NCBI RefSeq assembly: GCF_900450705.1
Contig: NZ_UGHK01000002.1
Span: 930,001-994,000, forward strand
Reading direction: 5' to 3'
DNA from: Avibacterium paragallinarum
Lineage (GTDB): Bacteria; Pseudomonadota; Gammaproteobacteria; Enterobacterales; Pasteurellaceae
DNA length: 64,000 nt
Positions 9,601-18,423 of the stretch are shown here, piece by piece. The notes beneath the pieces were generated by a model, which was not told the DNA's origin, searched no databases, and saw only the letters and a program-made list of their open reading frames with translations. Each line of letters opens with the position of its first letter. Positions within the stretch are counted from its first letter, which is position 1. A program made the translations under genes and the position numbers.

Positions 9601-9963
9601 GCATTAACGGATTCAATGACCCGCGTGGTGATTAATGTTGGCGTGGCTTATGGTTCGGATCTTGAATTAGTGAAGCGTTTATTATTGCAAGCCGCTGATG
9701 AATGTGAATATGTATTGAAAGATCCTGAACCTATGGCATACTTCCTCGTGTTTGGTGCAAGCACGCTGGATCACGAATTGCGGGTTTACGTTGGCAACCT
9801 CAACGAGAGAACGAAAACCATTGATCATCTCAATCGTCGCATTGATGAACTCTTCGCCGCACACGATGTAGAAATCGCCTTTAACCAGCTTGATGTATTT
9901 ATTAAAAATCAAGCGACAGCACAAGAAGTACAAATTGTGTCAGAAAATTTAGCAAAATCATAA
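6643..9963 (+). CDS. mscK: MscK/KefA-type mechanosensitive channel
   Basis: 1106-residue membrane protein. A signal peptide (residues ~1-27, ending ASFA) precedes a very long Gln/Asn-rich coiled-coil periplasmic region (~28-450). Then come about eight to ten membrane spans (from ~480) and a C-terminal MscS-type pore and cytoplasmic beta domain ([31 protein letters not shown], given here as [10 protein letters not shown] at ~925, then [13 protein letters not shown] at ~960). It releases small solutes on membrane tension; the E. coli homologue is also gated by K+. AT-rich coding in the periplasmic part differs from the GC-richer C-terminal third. It is probably transcribed with menE and aroC. 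Confidence 0.93.
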   Translation: [1106 protein letters not shown]

Positions 9964-9984
9964 GGAACAATATAAGGAAAAACA

Positions 9985-11067
9985 ATGGCAGGAAATAGCA
10001 TAGGACAACTTTTTCGCGTAACCACCTTTGGTGAATCCCACGGCGTTGCCTTGGGCTGTATTGTGGATGGCGTACCGCCGGGGCTTGAGCTATCCGAACA
10101 AGATATTCAGCCTGATTTGGATCGCCGTAAACCCGGCACTTCACGTTACACCACGCCAAGACGTGAAGATGACGATGTGCAAATTCTTTCTGGCGTGTTT
10201 GAAGGCAAAACCACTGGCACGAGCATTGGAATGATCATCAAAAACGCCGATCAGCGTTCGCAAGATTACGGCGAAATTAAGGATCGCTTCCGCCCTGGTC
10301 ACGCCGATTATACTTACCAACAAAAATATGGCTTGCGTGATTATCGTGGGGGCGGGCGTTCTTCCGCACGGGAGACCGCAATGCGAGTGGCAGCAGGGGC
10401 GATTGCAAAAAAATATTTGCGTGAACATTTTGGCATTGAAGTGAGAGGCTATCTTTCACAAATTGGCTCAGTAAGAATTAATCCGAAAACGGTAGAAAAT
10501 ATCGCACAGATCGATTGGCAACAGGTGAACAGCAACCCATTTTTTTGCCCCGATCAAAGTGCGGTGGAAAAATTTGATGAATTAATCCGCGACTTGAAAA
10601 AAGAGGGCAATTCCATTGGAGCGAAATTAACAGTGGTGGCGGAGAATGTGCCAGTGGGGTTAGGCGAACCCGTTTTCGATCGCCTTGATGCGGATCTCGC
10701 TCACGTCTTAATGGGGATCAATGCGGTGAAAGCGGTGGAAATTGGTGATGGTTTCGCTGTGGTGGAACAGAAAGGCACACAGCATCGTGATGAAATGACC
10801 CCTGAAGGTTTTTGTTCTAACCACGCAGGCGGGATTTTGGGCGGGATTAGCTCAGGGCAACCGATTATCGCCACCATTGCATTAAAACCCACCTCAAGCA
10901 TTACCATTGCAGGGCGTTCGGTCAATCTTAACAATGAACCCGTGGAAGTGATCACCAAAGGTCGCCACGATCCTTGTGTCGGTATTCGAGCCGTGCCAAT
11001 CGCGGAAGCAATGACGGCGATTGTGCTGTTAGATCACCTACTGCGTTTTAAGGCTCAATGTAAATGA
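9985..11067 (+). CDS. aroC: Chorismate synthase
   Basis: 360-residue FMNH2-dependent enzyme converting 5-enolpyruvylshikimate-3-phosphate to chorismate, the branch point to aromatic amino acids, folate and quinones. The family signatures are [18 protein letters not shown] (~15-32), [15 protein letters not shown] (~46-60) and the [19 protein letters not shown] segment (~120). An AAGGAA Shine-Dalgarno stands before the ATG. Its stop overlaps the start of mepA by four bases (ATGA). Confidence 0.97.
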   Translation: MAGNSIGQLFRVTTFGESHGVALGCIVDGVPPGLELSEQDIQPDLDRRKPGTSRYTTPRREDDDVQILSGVFEGKTTGTSIGMIIKNADQRSQDYGEIKDRFRPGHADYTYQQKYGLRDYRGGGRSSARETAMRVAAGAIAKKYLREHFGIEVRGYLSQIGSVRINPKTVENIAQIDWQQVNSNPFFCPDQSAVEKFDELIRDLKKEGNSIGAKLTVVAENVPVGLGEPVFDRLDADLAHVLMGINAVKAVEIGDGFAVVEQKGTQHRDEMTPEGFCSNHAGGILGGISSGQPIIATIALKPTSSITIAGRSVNLNNEPVEVITKGRHDPCVGIRAVPIAEAMTAIVLLDHLLRFKAQCK

Positions 11068-11921
11068 AATACGCAATCAAATTATTAAGTGCGGTGTTTT
11101 TTTGTGGCATTTTTTCCGCGACCACCGCATTGGCTAGCCCTGAATATTGGCAAAAAGTGAAACGCCCTATTACGGGCGATCCAACGCCTGTGGGATCATA
11201 CAGCAACGGTTGTATTATTGGTGCGAAAGCCTTGCCTTTTGATGGCGAGGGTTATCAGGTAATCCGCACGAGTAAAAATCGTTATTACGGCCACCCAGAT
11301 ATGATCGCCTATCTGCAGCACTTAGGGAAAAAAGTGAAAGCCGCAGGCATTCCCACAATGCTCATTGGCGATATCGCAATGCCGGGGGGCGGACGTTTTC
11401 TCACGGGACACGCCAGCCATCAAATGGGGCTTGATGCGGATATTTGGTTACGCTTAGGGCGTTTATCCGCTCAAGACGCACAAAACCCTGCGGGAATGGG
11501 CTTATTGGTGGTGGATCGAAAAAAACAACGGGTCGATGATCGGCTTTGGACAGAAGACCACGAAAATTTAATTCGCCTCGCAGCGGAAGATAAACAAGTG
11601 GCGAGAATTTTCGTCAATCCTGCGATTAAATTAAAATTGTGCCAAACGGTGCGAGGTGATCGCCGCTGGTTACAAAAAATCCGCCCGTGGTTTGGACACG
11701 ATTCACATTTTCACGTCCGTTTAACTTGTCCGAAAGGGGCGACTTATTGTGAAAATCAAGCACCCGTTCCAGCAGGCGAGGGCTGTGGCGATGAGCTATA
11801 TTCTTGGTTTAAGCCTGCTAAACCGTCCACTGGCACAGCTACGCCCAAAACGCGTCCGCCTGAGCCAATTTTATGCCAGCAAGTGAGCAACGCCCCGAAT
11901 CAAAGTGAATGGTTGGATTAA
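11064..11921 (+). CDS. mepA: Penicillin-insensitive murein endopeptidase MepA
   Basis: 285-residue periplasmic LAS-type zinc peptidase that cuts D-Ala-meso-DAP cross-links. The signal peptide covers residues ~1-24 (ending ALAS). Metal and catalytic residues are visible in [14 protein letters not shown] (~116-129) and [15 protein letters not shown] (~210-225). C-terminal Cys residues presumably form disulfides. Translationally coupled to aroC by a 4-bp overlap. Confidence 0.95.
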   Translation: MKYAIKLLSAVFFCGIFSATTALASPEYWQKVKRPITGDPTPVGSYSNGCIIGAKALPFDGEGYQVIRTSKNRYYGHPDMIAYLQHLGKKVKAAGIPTMLIGDIAMPGGGRFLTGHASHQMGLDADIWLRLGRLSAQDAQNPAGMGLLVVDRKKQRVDDRLWTEDHENLIRLAAEDKQVARIFVNPAIKLKLCQTVRGDRRWLQKIRPWFGHDSHFHVRLTCPKGATYCENQAPVPAGEGCGDELYSWFKPAKPSTGTATPKTRPPEPILCQQVSNAPNQSEWLD

Positions 11922-11936
11922 AAAAGGGAGCGACAA

Positions 11937-12701
11937 ATGGAAATCAGCCTAAGCCTTATTGCTATCTTGTTTTGTGTGGCATTTATTGCAGGATTTATTG
12001 ATGCCATTGCGGGCGGCGGTGGCTTAATTACCATTCCCGCCTTGCTAATGACGGGCATTCCCCCCGCGATGGCATTAGGCACAAATAAATTACAAGCCTG
12101 TGGCGGATCTTTTTCCGCCAGCTTGTATTTTTTACGCCAAAAAGAGGTGAATTTAAAAGAGATTTGGCTGTTGGTGCTGATGACTTTCATCGGCGCAGTG
12201 CTTGGCACGATCCTTATTCAGTTAGTGGATAGTGCGTTGATTAAAAAAGTCATTCCCTTTTTAGTGCTTGCCATAGGCTCGTATTTTTTATTCACCCCCA
12301 ATTTAGGGGATGAAGATCGGCACAAACGCATTTCTTATGCCACTTTTGCCTTTACGGCAGGATTTGGCATAGGCTTTTATGACGGCTTTTTTGGGCCCGG
12401 AACGGGATCGCTGTTAAGTTTGGCATTCGTTACCTTGCTCGGTTTTAATCTTGCCAAAGCCACCGCTCACGCCAAAGTGCTAAATTTCACCTCAAATATT
12501 GCCGCACTTTTATTATTCTTAATCGGCGGGCAAATTTGGTGGCAAGCAGGTTTAGTGATGATGTTCGGGCAAATGATTGGGGCGAATTTGGGGGCGAAAA
12601 TGGTGTTGAGCAAAGGCAAGCAACTCATACGCCCAATGGTGGTGATAATGTCGTTTATAATGACTGCAAAAATGGCTTATGATCAAGGCTGGTTTGGTTA
12701 A
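11937..12701 (+). CDS. TSUP-family (TauE/SafE, YfcA-like) membrane permease
   Basis: 254-residue integral membrane protein with about eight hydrophobic segments. The N-terminal GFIDAIAGGGGLITIPALL (~20-38) and the repeated second-half motif GFYDGFFGPGTGSLL (~145) are the hallmarks of the TauE/SafE family, which moves organosulfur or other small anions. The substrate is not known. It lies between mepA and lpxM with 15- and 10-bp gaps, so it is likely in the same operon. Confidence 0.88.
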   Translation: MEISLSLIAILFCVAFIAGFIDAIAGGGGLITIPALLMTGIPPAMALGTNKLQACGGSFSASLYFLRQKEVNLKEIWLLVLMTFIGAVLGTILIQLVDSALIKKVIPFLVLAIGSYFLFTPNLGDEDRHKRISYATFAFTAGFGIGFYDGFFGPGTGSLLSLAFVTLLGFNLAKATAHAKVLNFTSNIAALLLFLIGGQIWWQAGLVMMFGQMIGANLGAKMVLSKGKQLIRPMVVIMSFIMTAKMAYDQGWFG

Positions 12702-12711
12702 TTGAGGATTT

Positions 12712-13665
12712 ATGACACAACAAGATGATGTACGTTTAACCGCCCGCGTAGGCTATGAAGCGAAATGGCAATGGGCATTTTTATTGCCGAAATATTGGGG
12801 CGTGTGGCTCGGTATTTTCGCGTTGGCATTATTGGCATTGCTTCCTTTTCGCTTAAGAGATAAATTCGCAGCCAAAATCGGCTTGCTTGTGGTCAAAAAA
12901 GCGAAAAAACAACGCCATCGGGCGAGGGTCAATTTGCAATATTGTTTCCCTGATTGGACGGACGCTCAGCGGGAAAAGGTGATTGACGAAATGTTCATTT
13001 GCGTCAGCCAAGTGATGCTCGGCATTGGTGAAATTGCATTGCGTTCTAAAAAACATCTGCAACAACGTAGCGAATTTATCGGCTTGGACTATATTCAGCA
13101 AGCCAAAGCCGCGGGGCATAACATTATTCTAATGGTGCCTCACGGCTGGGCGATTGATGCTTCGGGGATTATTTTGCACACCTACGGAATGCCGATGACA
13201 TCAATGTACAACCCGCACCGCAACCCCTTAGTGGATTGGCTATGGACAATAACCCGCCAGCGTTTTGGTGGCAAAATGCACGCACGTCAAAACGGAATAA
13301 AACCGTTCCTAAACGCGGTGAAAAAAGGGGAAATGGGCTATTATTTACCCGATGAAGATTACGGCGAAGAATTAAGCGAATATGCGGATTTTTTCGCCAC
13401 TTACAAAGCCACCTTACCGGGCTTAAATAAAATGGCAAAATTGGCGAAAGCGGTGGTGATCCCAATGTTCCCGCGTTATAACGCCGAGCGGGGAAAATAT
13501 GAAATGGAAATTCACCCGCCAATGGCAATGAGCGATGATCCCGCTCAAATGGCTAGGGAAATGAACAAAGAAATTGAGCAATTTGTTACCCCAACGCCCG
13601 CACAATATGTTTGGATTTTGCGTTTGCTAAAAACCCGAAAAGATGGTGCGGATATTTATCGTTAA
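12712..13665 (+). CDS. lpxM: Lipid A acyltransferase LpxM (MsbB)
   Basis: 317-residue inner-membrane enzyme that adds the second secondary acyl chain to Kdo2-lipid A. One N-terminal transmembrane helix (~24-46) anchors it. The HX4D catalytic motif is present as HGWAID (~145-150), and the substrate-binding GYYLPDEDYGEE segment is at ~208. The family resemblance to MsbB/LpxM rather than LpxL rests on the position after a TSUP gene and the YQQ/TRQRFGG features, so the exact acyl donor is inferred. Confidence 0.9.
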   Translation: MTQQDDVRLTARVGYEAKWQWAFLLPKYWGVWLGIFALALLALLPFRLRDKFAAKIGLLVVKKAKKQRHRARVNLQYCFPDWTDAQREKVIDEMFICVSQVMLGIGEIALRSKKHLQQRSEFIGLDYIQQAKAAGHNIILMVPHGWAIDASGIILHTYGMPMTSMYNPHRNPLVDWLWTITRQRFGGKMHARQNGIKPFLNAVKKGEMGYYLPDEDYGEELSEYADFFATYKATLPGLNKMAKLAKAVVIPMFPRYNAERGKYEMEIHPPMAMSDDPAQMAREMNKEIEQFVTPTPAQYVWILRLLKTRKDGADIYR

Positions 13666-13747
13666 ATGGCGGAATCTGTGGTAATATGCGTGCCGCTCTT
13701 TTTTATGAAAAAACGGTCGAAAATCTGACCGCACTTTAGGTAATAAA

Positions 13748-14290
13748 ATGAATAAACAATTAGAACTGATTAAATCATCAATTAAATCAATTCCAAACTA
13801 TCCCAAAGAAGGCATTATTTTTCGTGATATTACAAGCCTTGTGGAAGTGCCAGAAGCGTTCAAAGCGACCATTGATTTAATCGTGGCGGAGTACAAAGAA
13901 AAAGGCATCAGTAAAGTGATCGGCACAGAAAGCCGCGGCTTTATTTTTGGTGTGCCTGTGGCATTAGCGTTGAATGTGCCTTTTGTATTAGTGCGTAAAC
14001 TAGGCAAATTGCCACGCGAAACCATCGCACAATCTTACCAATTAGAATATGGACAAGACACCCTTGAAATTCACACTGATGCAATTCAAACGGGCGATAA
14101 TGTCTTGATTATTGACGATTTATTAGCTACAGGTGGCACAGTGGAAGCAACGGTAAAACTGGTTGAACGCTTAGGCGGTGAAGTGAAAAATGCCGCGTTT
14201 GTCATCAACTTACCTGAGCTTGGCGGCGAACAGCGTTTACGCCAGTTAGGGGTTGTGCCGTTTTCGTTGGTTAATTTTGAAGGGCATTAA
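13748..14290 (+). CDS. apt: Adenine phosphoribosyltransferase
   Basis: 180-residue purine-salvage enzyme joining adenine to PRPP to form AMP. The PRPP-binding motif [16 protein letters not shown] is at ~119-134, and the N-terminal signature FPGI.FRDIT appears as [14 protein letters not shown] (~18-31). A Hin-type uptake sequence (GACCGCACTTTA) lies just upstream at 13727-13738, between the promoter region and the start codon. It is followed 37 bp later by dnaX, the order known from H. influenzae. Confidence 0.96.
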   Translation: MNKQLELIKSSIKSIPNYPKEGIIFRDITSLVEVPEAFKATIDLIVAEYKEKGISKVIGTESRGFIFGVPVALALNVPFVLVRKLGKLPRETIAQSYQLEYGQDTLEIHTDAIQTGDNVLIIDDLLATGGTVEATVKLVERLGGEVKNAAFVINLPELGGEQRLRQLGVVPFSLVNFEGH

Positions 14291-14327
14291 TTCTCATCAT
14301 TAATTTTTAAGGATAAAACGAGCAAAA

Positions 14328-16511
14328 ATGAGTTATCAAGTTTTAGCAAGAAAATGGCGACCGCAAAAGTTCTCCGATGTGGTAGGGCAGAAACCTGTTC
14401 TTACAGCACTTGCTAACGGATTAAATGAAAATCGCCTACATCACGCCTACCTGTTTTCAGGGACGCGAGGGGTGGGCAAAACCTCGATTGCTCGTTTATT
14501 CGCCAAAGGGTTAAATTGTGTCAATGGCGTAACCGCTGAGCCTTGCGGTGTATGCGAACATTGCAAAGCCATTGAAGAGGGGCGATTTATCGATCTCATT
14601 GAAATTGATGCCGCTTCACGCACCAAAGTGGAAGACACTCGCGAATTGCTCGACAATGTGCAATACAAACCCGTGCAAGGGCGTTACAAAGTCTATTTGA
14701 TTGACGAAGTGCATATGCTTTCTCGTCATTCTTTCAACGCGTTATTGAAAACCCTTGAAGAACCGCCTGAATATGTAAAATTCCTGCTGGCAACCACTGC
14801 TCCACAGAAATTGCCGATTACCATTTTATCTCGCTGTATTCAATTTCATCTGAAAGCGCTCGATCAGCAACAAATCGCCGATCATTTGTCCTTTATTCTG
14901 CAGCAAGAAAAGATCCCCTTTGAACCCCTTGCCATTGAAAAATTAGCTAAAGCCGCACAAGGTAGCATTCGTGATAGCCTAAGTTTAACCGACCAAGCCA
15001 TTGCAATGAGCAACGGTAACATCAGCCTTGAAGCGGTCAATACAATGCTGGGCTTACTTGATGACAATCAGCCCATCGAGATTTTATATGCCTTACAGCA
15101 AGGCAACGGCGAAGCCTTAATGAAAGCCATTCAAGCGGTGGCAGATAACGGTGGCGATTGGCTCGAGTTGCTCAAAGCGGTGGCAGAAACACTACATCAA
15201 ATTGCGATGTGCCAACTATTGCCACAACCGCAGATCAGCGATGAAAGCCATATCGGCTTTTTGGCGAAGCATATATCCCCCGAAGATGTGCAATTTTTCT
15301 ATCAAATTATTGTAATCGGGCAAAAAGAGCTGGCGTTTGCTCCCAATCAGCGTATGGGCACGGAAATGGTTCTCTTACGTGCCCTTGCATTTCACCCCAA
15401 ATTAATAAATATCGCGTCAGTTGTGGATAGCCAAGTAAACTCCTCCAGTCGCACGGAAAACAGCACGGCAACAAGCAGTACAATAAATGGTAGCGTGCAA
15501 AATACGGCTGGGAAAAAAGCGGCGGAAATAAATGGCGTGGGAAAAAGTGCGGTCGAAAATCACGGCAAATTAGTTGAAATGCCCGTGGTTTCACCCGCAG
15601 GGATCGCACAGCGAGGGAAAACGCCTCAGCCGATAAATCCACAACACGCCACCACGGCTATGCCACAGGCGACGACGATCCCATCGCCGATCGAACCCTC
15701 TTCAGTGCAAAGCTTAGGCAATCCTGCGTTAGATGCCTTGAATGCCTTAGATCAGCTTTCTAGCACGCCAATTCAAGAAAAAAAAAACGCTGAACCACAG
15801 TTAGATATCGCCGCGATCTCTTTGCCAGTGGTTGAACGCAAATTTACTCGAGCGAAGCCTCAGGCGGTATCGCAAGAAAAAGCAACGCCTGTTGCAATGA
15901 CAACGCCAGTAAATCCGCCAAGAAATCAAAGTGCGGTGGAAAATTCGGATGATTTTTCCTCAGACAACGAAAATGAAGAAGACATCAATCTTGATGAAAA
16001 TTATCGTTGGAATTGGCGTAATCCCGAAATGGCAAAAGATCAAGAAAGTGCCAGTCCGTCGGAGATCCGTAAAGCCATTTTGGATAACAGCACCCCAGAG
16101 CTGAAAGAAAAAATTCTCACGATGGCAAAAGCACAGGATAAATGGACAGAAACCATCGAACAGCTAGGCATTTCAGGTTTGTTAAAGCAAATGGCGATGA
16201 ATAGTTTTATTCTTCAGCAAGCTGAAACACAGCTCACCCTTGGCTTGGCACAGGATAAGCTACACCTCAATAACGAAAAACTCCAAACCCAGCTACAAAA
16301 TGCGTTAAGCCAATTTTACGGTAAAGAAATTCATTTATCCGTAGAAACCAGCCCGCATTCCACACAACTCACCCCAATGGAACATCGCAAAAAAATCTAC
16401 CTCGAACTAAGCCAACAAGCCCGCAATGCTTTACAACACGATGAAAAATTACAACGTTTTTGTGAAGAATTTAATGGCATATTGGAGCTAGAAAGTATTC
16501 GTCCAGTTTGA
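14328..16511 (+). CDS. dnaX: DNA polymerase III subunits gamma/tau
   Basis: 727-residue clamp-loader ATPase. The AAA+ module has Walker A GTRGVGKTSIARLFAKG (~45), a zinc-binding CGVCEHC cluster (~71), Walker B LIDEVHMLS (~125) and sensor region TTAPQKLPITILSRC (~155). A long, poorly conserved Ser/Thr/Pro/Gln-rich linker (~365-560) contains several uptake sequences. The C-terminal domain binding the polymerase alpha subunit follows. At 15778-15787 the gene reads through ten consecutive A residues; slippage there would stop translation at once and give a gamma-like ~488-residue product. Confidence 0.96.
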   Translation: MSYQVLARKWRPQKFSDVVGQKPVLTALANGLNENRLHHAYLFSGTRGVGKTSIARLFAKGLNCVNGVTAEPCGVCEHCKAIEEGRFIDLIEIDAASRTKVEDTRELLDNVQYKPVQGRYKVYLIDEVHMLSRHSFNALLKTLEEPPEYVKFLLATTAPQKLPITILSRCIQFHLKALDQQQIADHLSFILQQEKIPFEPLAIEKLAKAAQGSIRDSLSLTDQAIAMSNGNISLEAVNTMLGLLDDNQPIEILYALQQGNGEALMKAIQAVADNGGDWLELLKAVAETLHQIAMCQLLPQPQISDESHIGFLAKHISPEDVQFFYQIIVIGQKELAFAPNQRMGTEMVLLRALAFHPKLINIASVVDSQVNSSSRTENSTATSSTINGSVQNTAGKKAAEINGVGKSAVENHGKLVEMPVVSPAGIAQRGKTPQPINPQHATTAMPQATTIPSPIEPSSVQSLGNPALDALNALDQLSSTPIQEKKNAEPQLDIAAISLPVVERKFTRAKPQAVSQEKATPVAMTTPVNPPRNQSAVENSDDFSSDNENEEDINLDENYRWNWRNPEMAKDQESASPSEIRKAILDNSTPELKEKILTMAKAQDKWTETIEQLGISGLLKQMAMNSFILQQAETQLTLGLAQDKLHLNNEKLQTQLQNALSQFYGKEIHLSVETSPHSTQLTPMEHRKKIYLELSQQARNALQHDEKLQRFCEEFNGILELESIRPV
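15778..15787 (+). promoter_or_regulatory. A10 slippery run in dnaX, candidate gamma-subunit frameshift
   Basis: Ten A residues cover codons GAA AAA AAA AAC (from 15777). A -1 shift, or one extra A in the transcript, leads to CGC TGA with the stop at 15791-15793. Loss of one A leads to TAG a few codons later. Both alternative frames therefore end immediately, which is what a device for making a short DnaX form would look like. Frameshifting in dnaX is known in E. coli (ribosomal) and Thermus (transcriptional); its use here is inferred. Confidence 0.5.
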
Positions 16512-16579
16512 ATTTATGCTTAAAAATAGGTATTTATTATTTATCTGATTGTTTTCTCTCTATGTTTATGAATAAAAAC

Positions 16580-16595
16580 TGTGCGGAAGATCACA
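16580..16595 (+). promoter_or_regulatory. CRP-like binding site upstream of the CstA-family gene
   Basis: TGTGC-GGAAGA-TCACA matches the TGTGA-N6-TCACA consensus with one mismatch. It ends 86 bp before the preferred start codon of the CstA-family gene, a distance compatible with a class I activator site. cstA of E. coli is activated by CRP-cAMP during carbon starvation. Confidence 0.6.
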
Positions 16596-16681
16596 GAAAT
16601 TGCAACAATATATTTACACAAATTTTACTCTTGTTAAACTCTCGCACGGAATTTTATCTTTAAATTTTTATGAGGTTCTTT

Positions 16682-18169
16682 ATGTTATGGTTTCTGTCTT
16701 GTGTAGTTTTATTGCTACTCGGTTATTTTATTTACGGTGGGATTGTTGAACATGTGTTCAAAATTAATCCAAACCGTGCAACACCTGCTCACACAATGGC
16801 AGACGGCGTGGATTATGTGCCGATGTCTAAAAAGAAAATCTGGCTTATTCAATTATTAAATATTGCAGGAACGGGTCCGATTTTCGGTCCAATCCTTGGT
16901 GCGTTGTACGGGCCTGTTGCAATGCTATGGATCGTTTTTGGCTGCATTTTCGCAGGAGCAGTCCACGATTATTTCTGCGGAATGTTGAGTGTTCGTAATG
17001 GCGGTCAATCTGTGCCTAACCTTGCAGGGAAATATTTAGGTGTACCCGTTAAGCATTTTATGAATGCACTCGCCCTCGTATTATTAATCCTTGTTGGGGT
17101 AGTGTTCGTTATTTCACCAGCCAGCTTATTAACCAACCTAACGGTGGATAATGTGGGTGAAATGTTTAACTTAGAAATGAAAAGCACCTTGTTAGTTTGG
17201 ACGGCAATCATCTTTGGTTATTACATCATTGCCACCTTAGTGCCAGTGGATAAAATTATTGGTCGCATTTACCCACTGTTCGGGGCGTTATTGCTATTTA
17301 TGTCTTTCGGAATGCTATTTGCCTTATTGTTTGAAGATAAAGCTTTATTCCACACGGTTGGCGAGATGAGTTTCTCTAAATTCTTTGAAAATATGCATCC
17401 AAAAGATTTACCAATTTGGCCGTTAATTTTCGTAACCATTGCCTGTGGTGCGGTCTCTGGTTTCCACGCAACACAATCTCCATTAATGGCACGTTGTATG
17501 GAAAACGAAACAGAAGGTCGCTTTGTTTTCTATGGTGCGATGATCGGTGAAGGCGTAATTGCTTTAATTTGGTGTATGGTAGGCTTAACTTTCTACGATA
17601 GCCCAGCATTAATGAATGAGGCGATCACAGCAGGCACACCGTCAAAAGTGGTGTATGATTCTGCAACCCATATGCTTGGCTACTTTGGTGGTATCTTAGC
17701 GGTACTTGGTGTGGTGATCTTACCAATTACCTCTGGGGATACGTCATTCCGTGCTGCACGTTTGATTATTGCTGAATTCTTCAAAATCGATCAACGTAGC
17801 TTAGTGAAACGTTTAATGATCGCAATTCCATTATTCGTGTTAGGTTTCATTATTTCTAAACTTGATTTCCAAGTGATCTGGCGTTATTTCGGCTGGGCAA
17901 ACCAAACTACCGCAATGGTAATGTTATGGACAGCCGCGGCTTATTTATACCGTTATCATAAATTCCACTGGATTTGTACTATTCCAGCGATCTTTATGAC
18001 AATGGTATCAGCTACTTTCCTTGCTTACGCGAAAATCGGTTTAGGCTTAAGCTACGATGTATCTGTTTGGGTTGGCACAGGTTTAACAGTATTAGCAGTG
18101 ATTTGTTTCTTTACCTTGTTAAAACCGATTGCTAACGGTGATCCTGATTCGGAAAGTGTTAAAAGCTAA
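16682..18169 (+). CDS. CstA-family (carbon starvation / pyruvate-peptide) permease
   Basis: 495-residue membrane protein with about 13 hydrophobic segments. Signature stretches are VPMSKKKIWLIQLLNIAGTGPIFGPILGALYG (here VPMSKKKIW at ~46 and GTGPIFGPILGALYG at ~63), then ATQSPLMARC (~260) and the GDTSFRAARLIIAE segment (~360). The family includes CstA and BtsT, transporters for pyruvate or peptides. This is the short (~500-residue) form. The ATG at 16682 is preferred over 16670 because GAGG (16671-16674) stands about eight bases upstream of it. The upstream CRP-like site suggests induction under carbon limitation. Confidence 0.88.
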   Translation: MLWFLSCVVLLLLGYFIYGGIVEHVFKINPNRATPAHTMADGVDYVPMSKKKIWLIQLLNIAGTGPIFGPILGALYGPVAMLWIVFGCIFAGAVHDYFCGMLSVRNGGQSVPNLAGKYLGVPVKHFMNALALVLLILVGVVFVISPASLLTNLTVDNVGEMFNLEMKSTLLVWTAIIFGYYIIATLVPVDKIIGRIYPLFGALLLFMSFGMLFALLFEDKALFHTVGEMSFSKFFENMHPKDLPIWPLIFVTIACGAVSGFHATQSPLMARCMENETEGRFVFYGAMIGEGVIALIWCMVGLTFYDSPALMNEAITAGTPSKVVYDSATHMLGYFGGILAVLGVVILPITSGDTSFRAARLIIAEFFKIDQRSLVKRLMIAIPLFVLGFIISKLDFQVIWRYFGWANQTTAMVMLWTAAAYLYRYHKFHWICTIPAIFMTMVSATFLAYAKIGLGLSYDVSVWVGTGLTVLAVICFFTLLKPIANGDPDSESVKS

Positions 18170-18189
18170 TTAAAAATACGCAAAAATTT

Positions 18190-18223
18190 AACCGCACTTA
18201 ATTTATTTAAGTGCGGTTTTTTT
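18190..18223 (+). terminator. Rho-independent terminator with paired uptake sequences
   Basis: AACCGCACTTAA (18190-18201) pairs with TTAAGTGCGGTT (18207-18218), a 12-bp perfect stem followed by a run of T. Both arms contain the Hin-type uptake word, a common terminator design in Pasteurellaceae. It closes the CstA-family gene. The following 200 bp to the IS (18224-18423) contain nothing I recognise. Confidence 0.9.
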
Positions 18224-18423
18224 CTGATAAATTTATGCCATCGCAATGATTGATGAAGCGGTCAAAGGTGGACATCTTCAAAAGCGGATTTCGGTGTTGG
18301 GTTAAACACTTGTTAAGTTGTGTATTAGGTTTTGTTGCGTCTTATTGTCGATTGAATTTGAATGAAGGCTTAATTGTTTGTGTTAGCTCATTCATTTAAG
18401 CTGTAAAAAATGGAATAAAATTT

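Noticed and set aside
18224-18423. Small gene or remnant between the CstA-family terminator and IS copy A
   Set aside because: A 19-codon frame (starting MIDEAVKGGHLQ) exists but has no ribosome site or recognisable relative.
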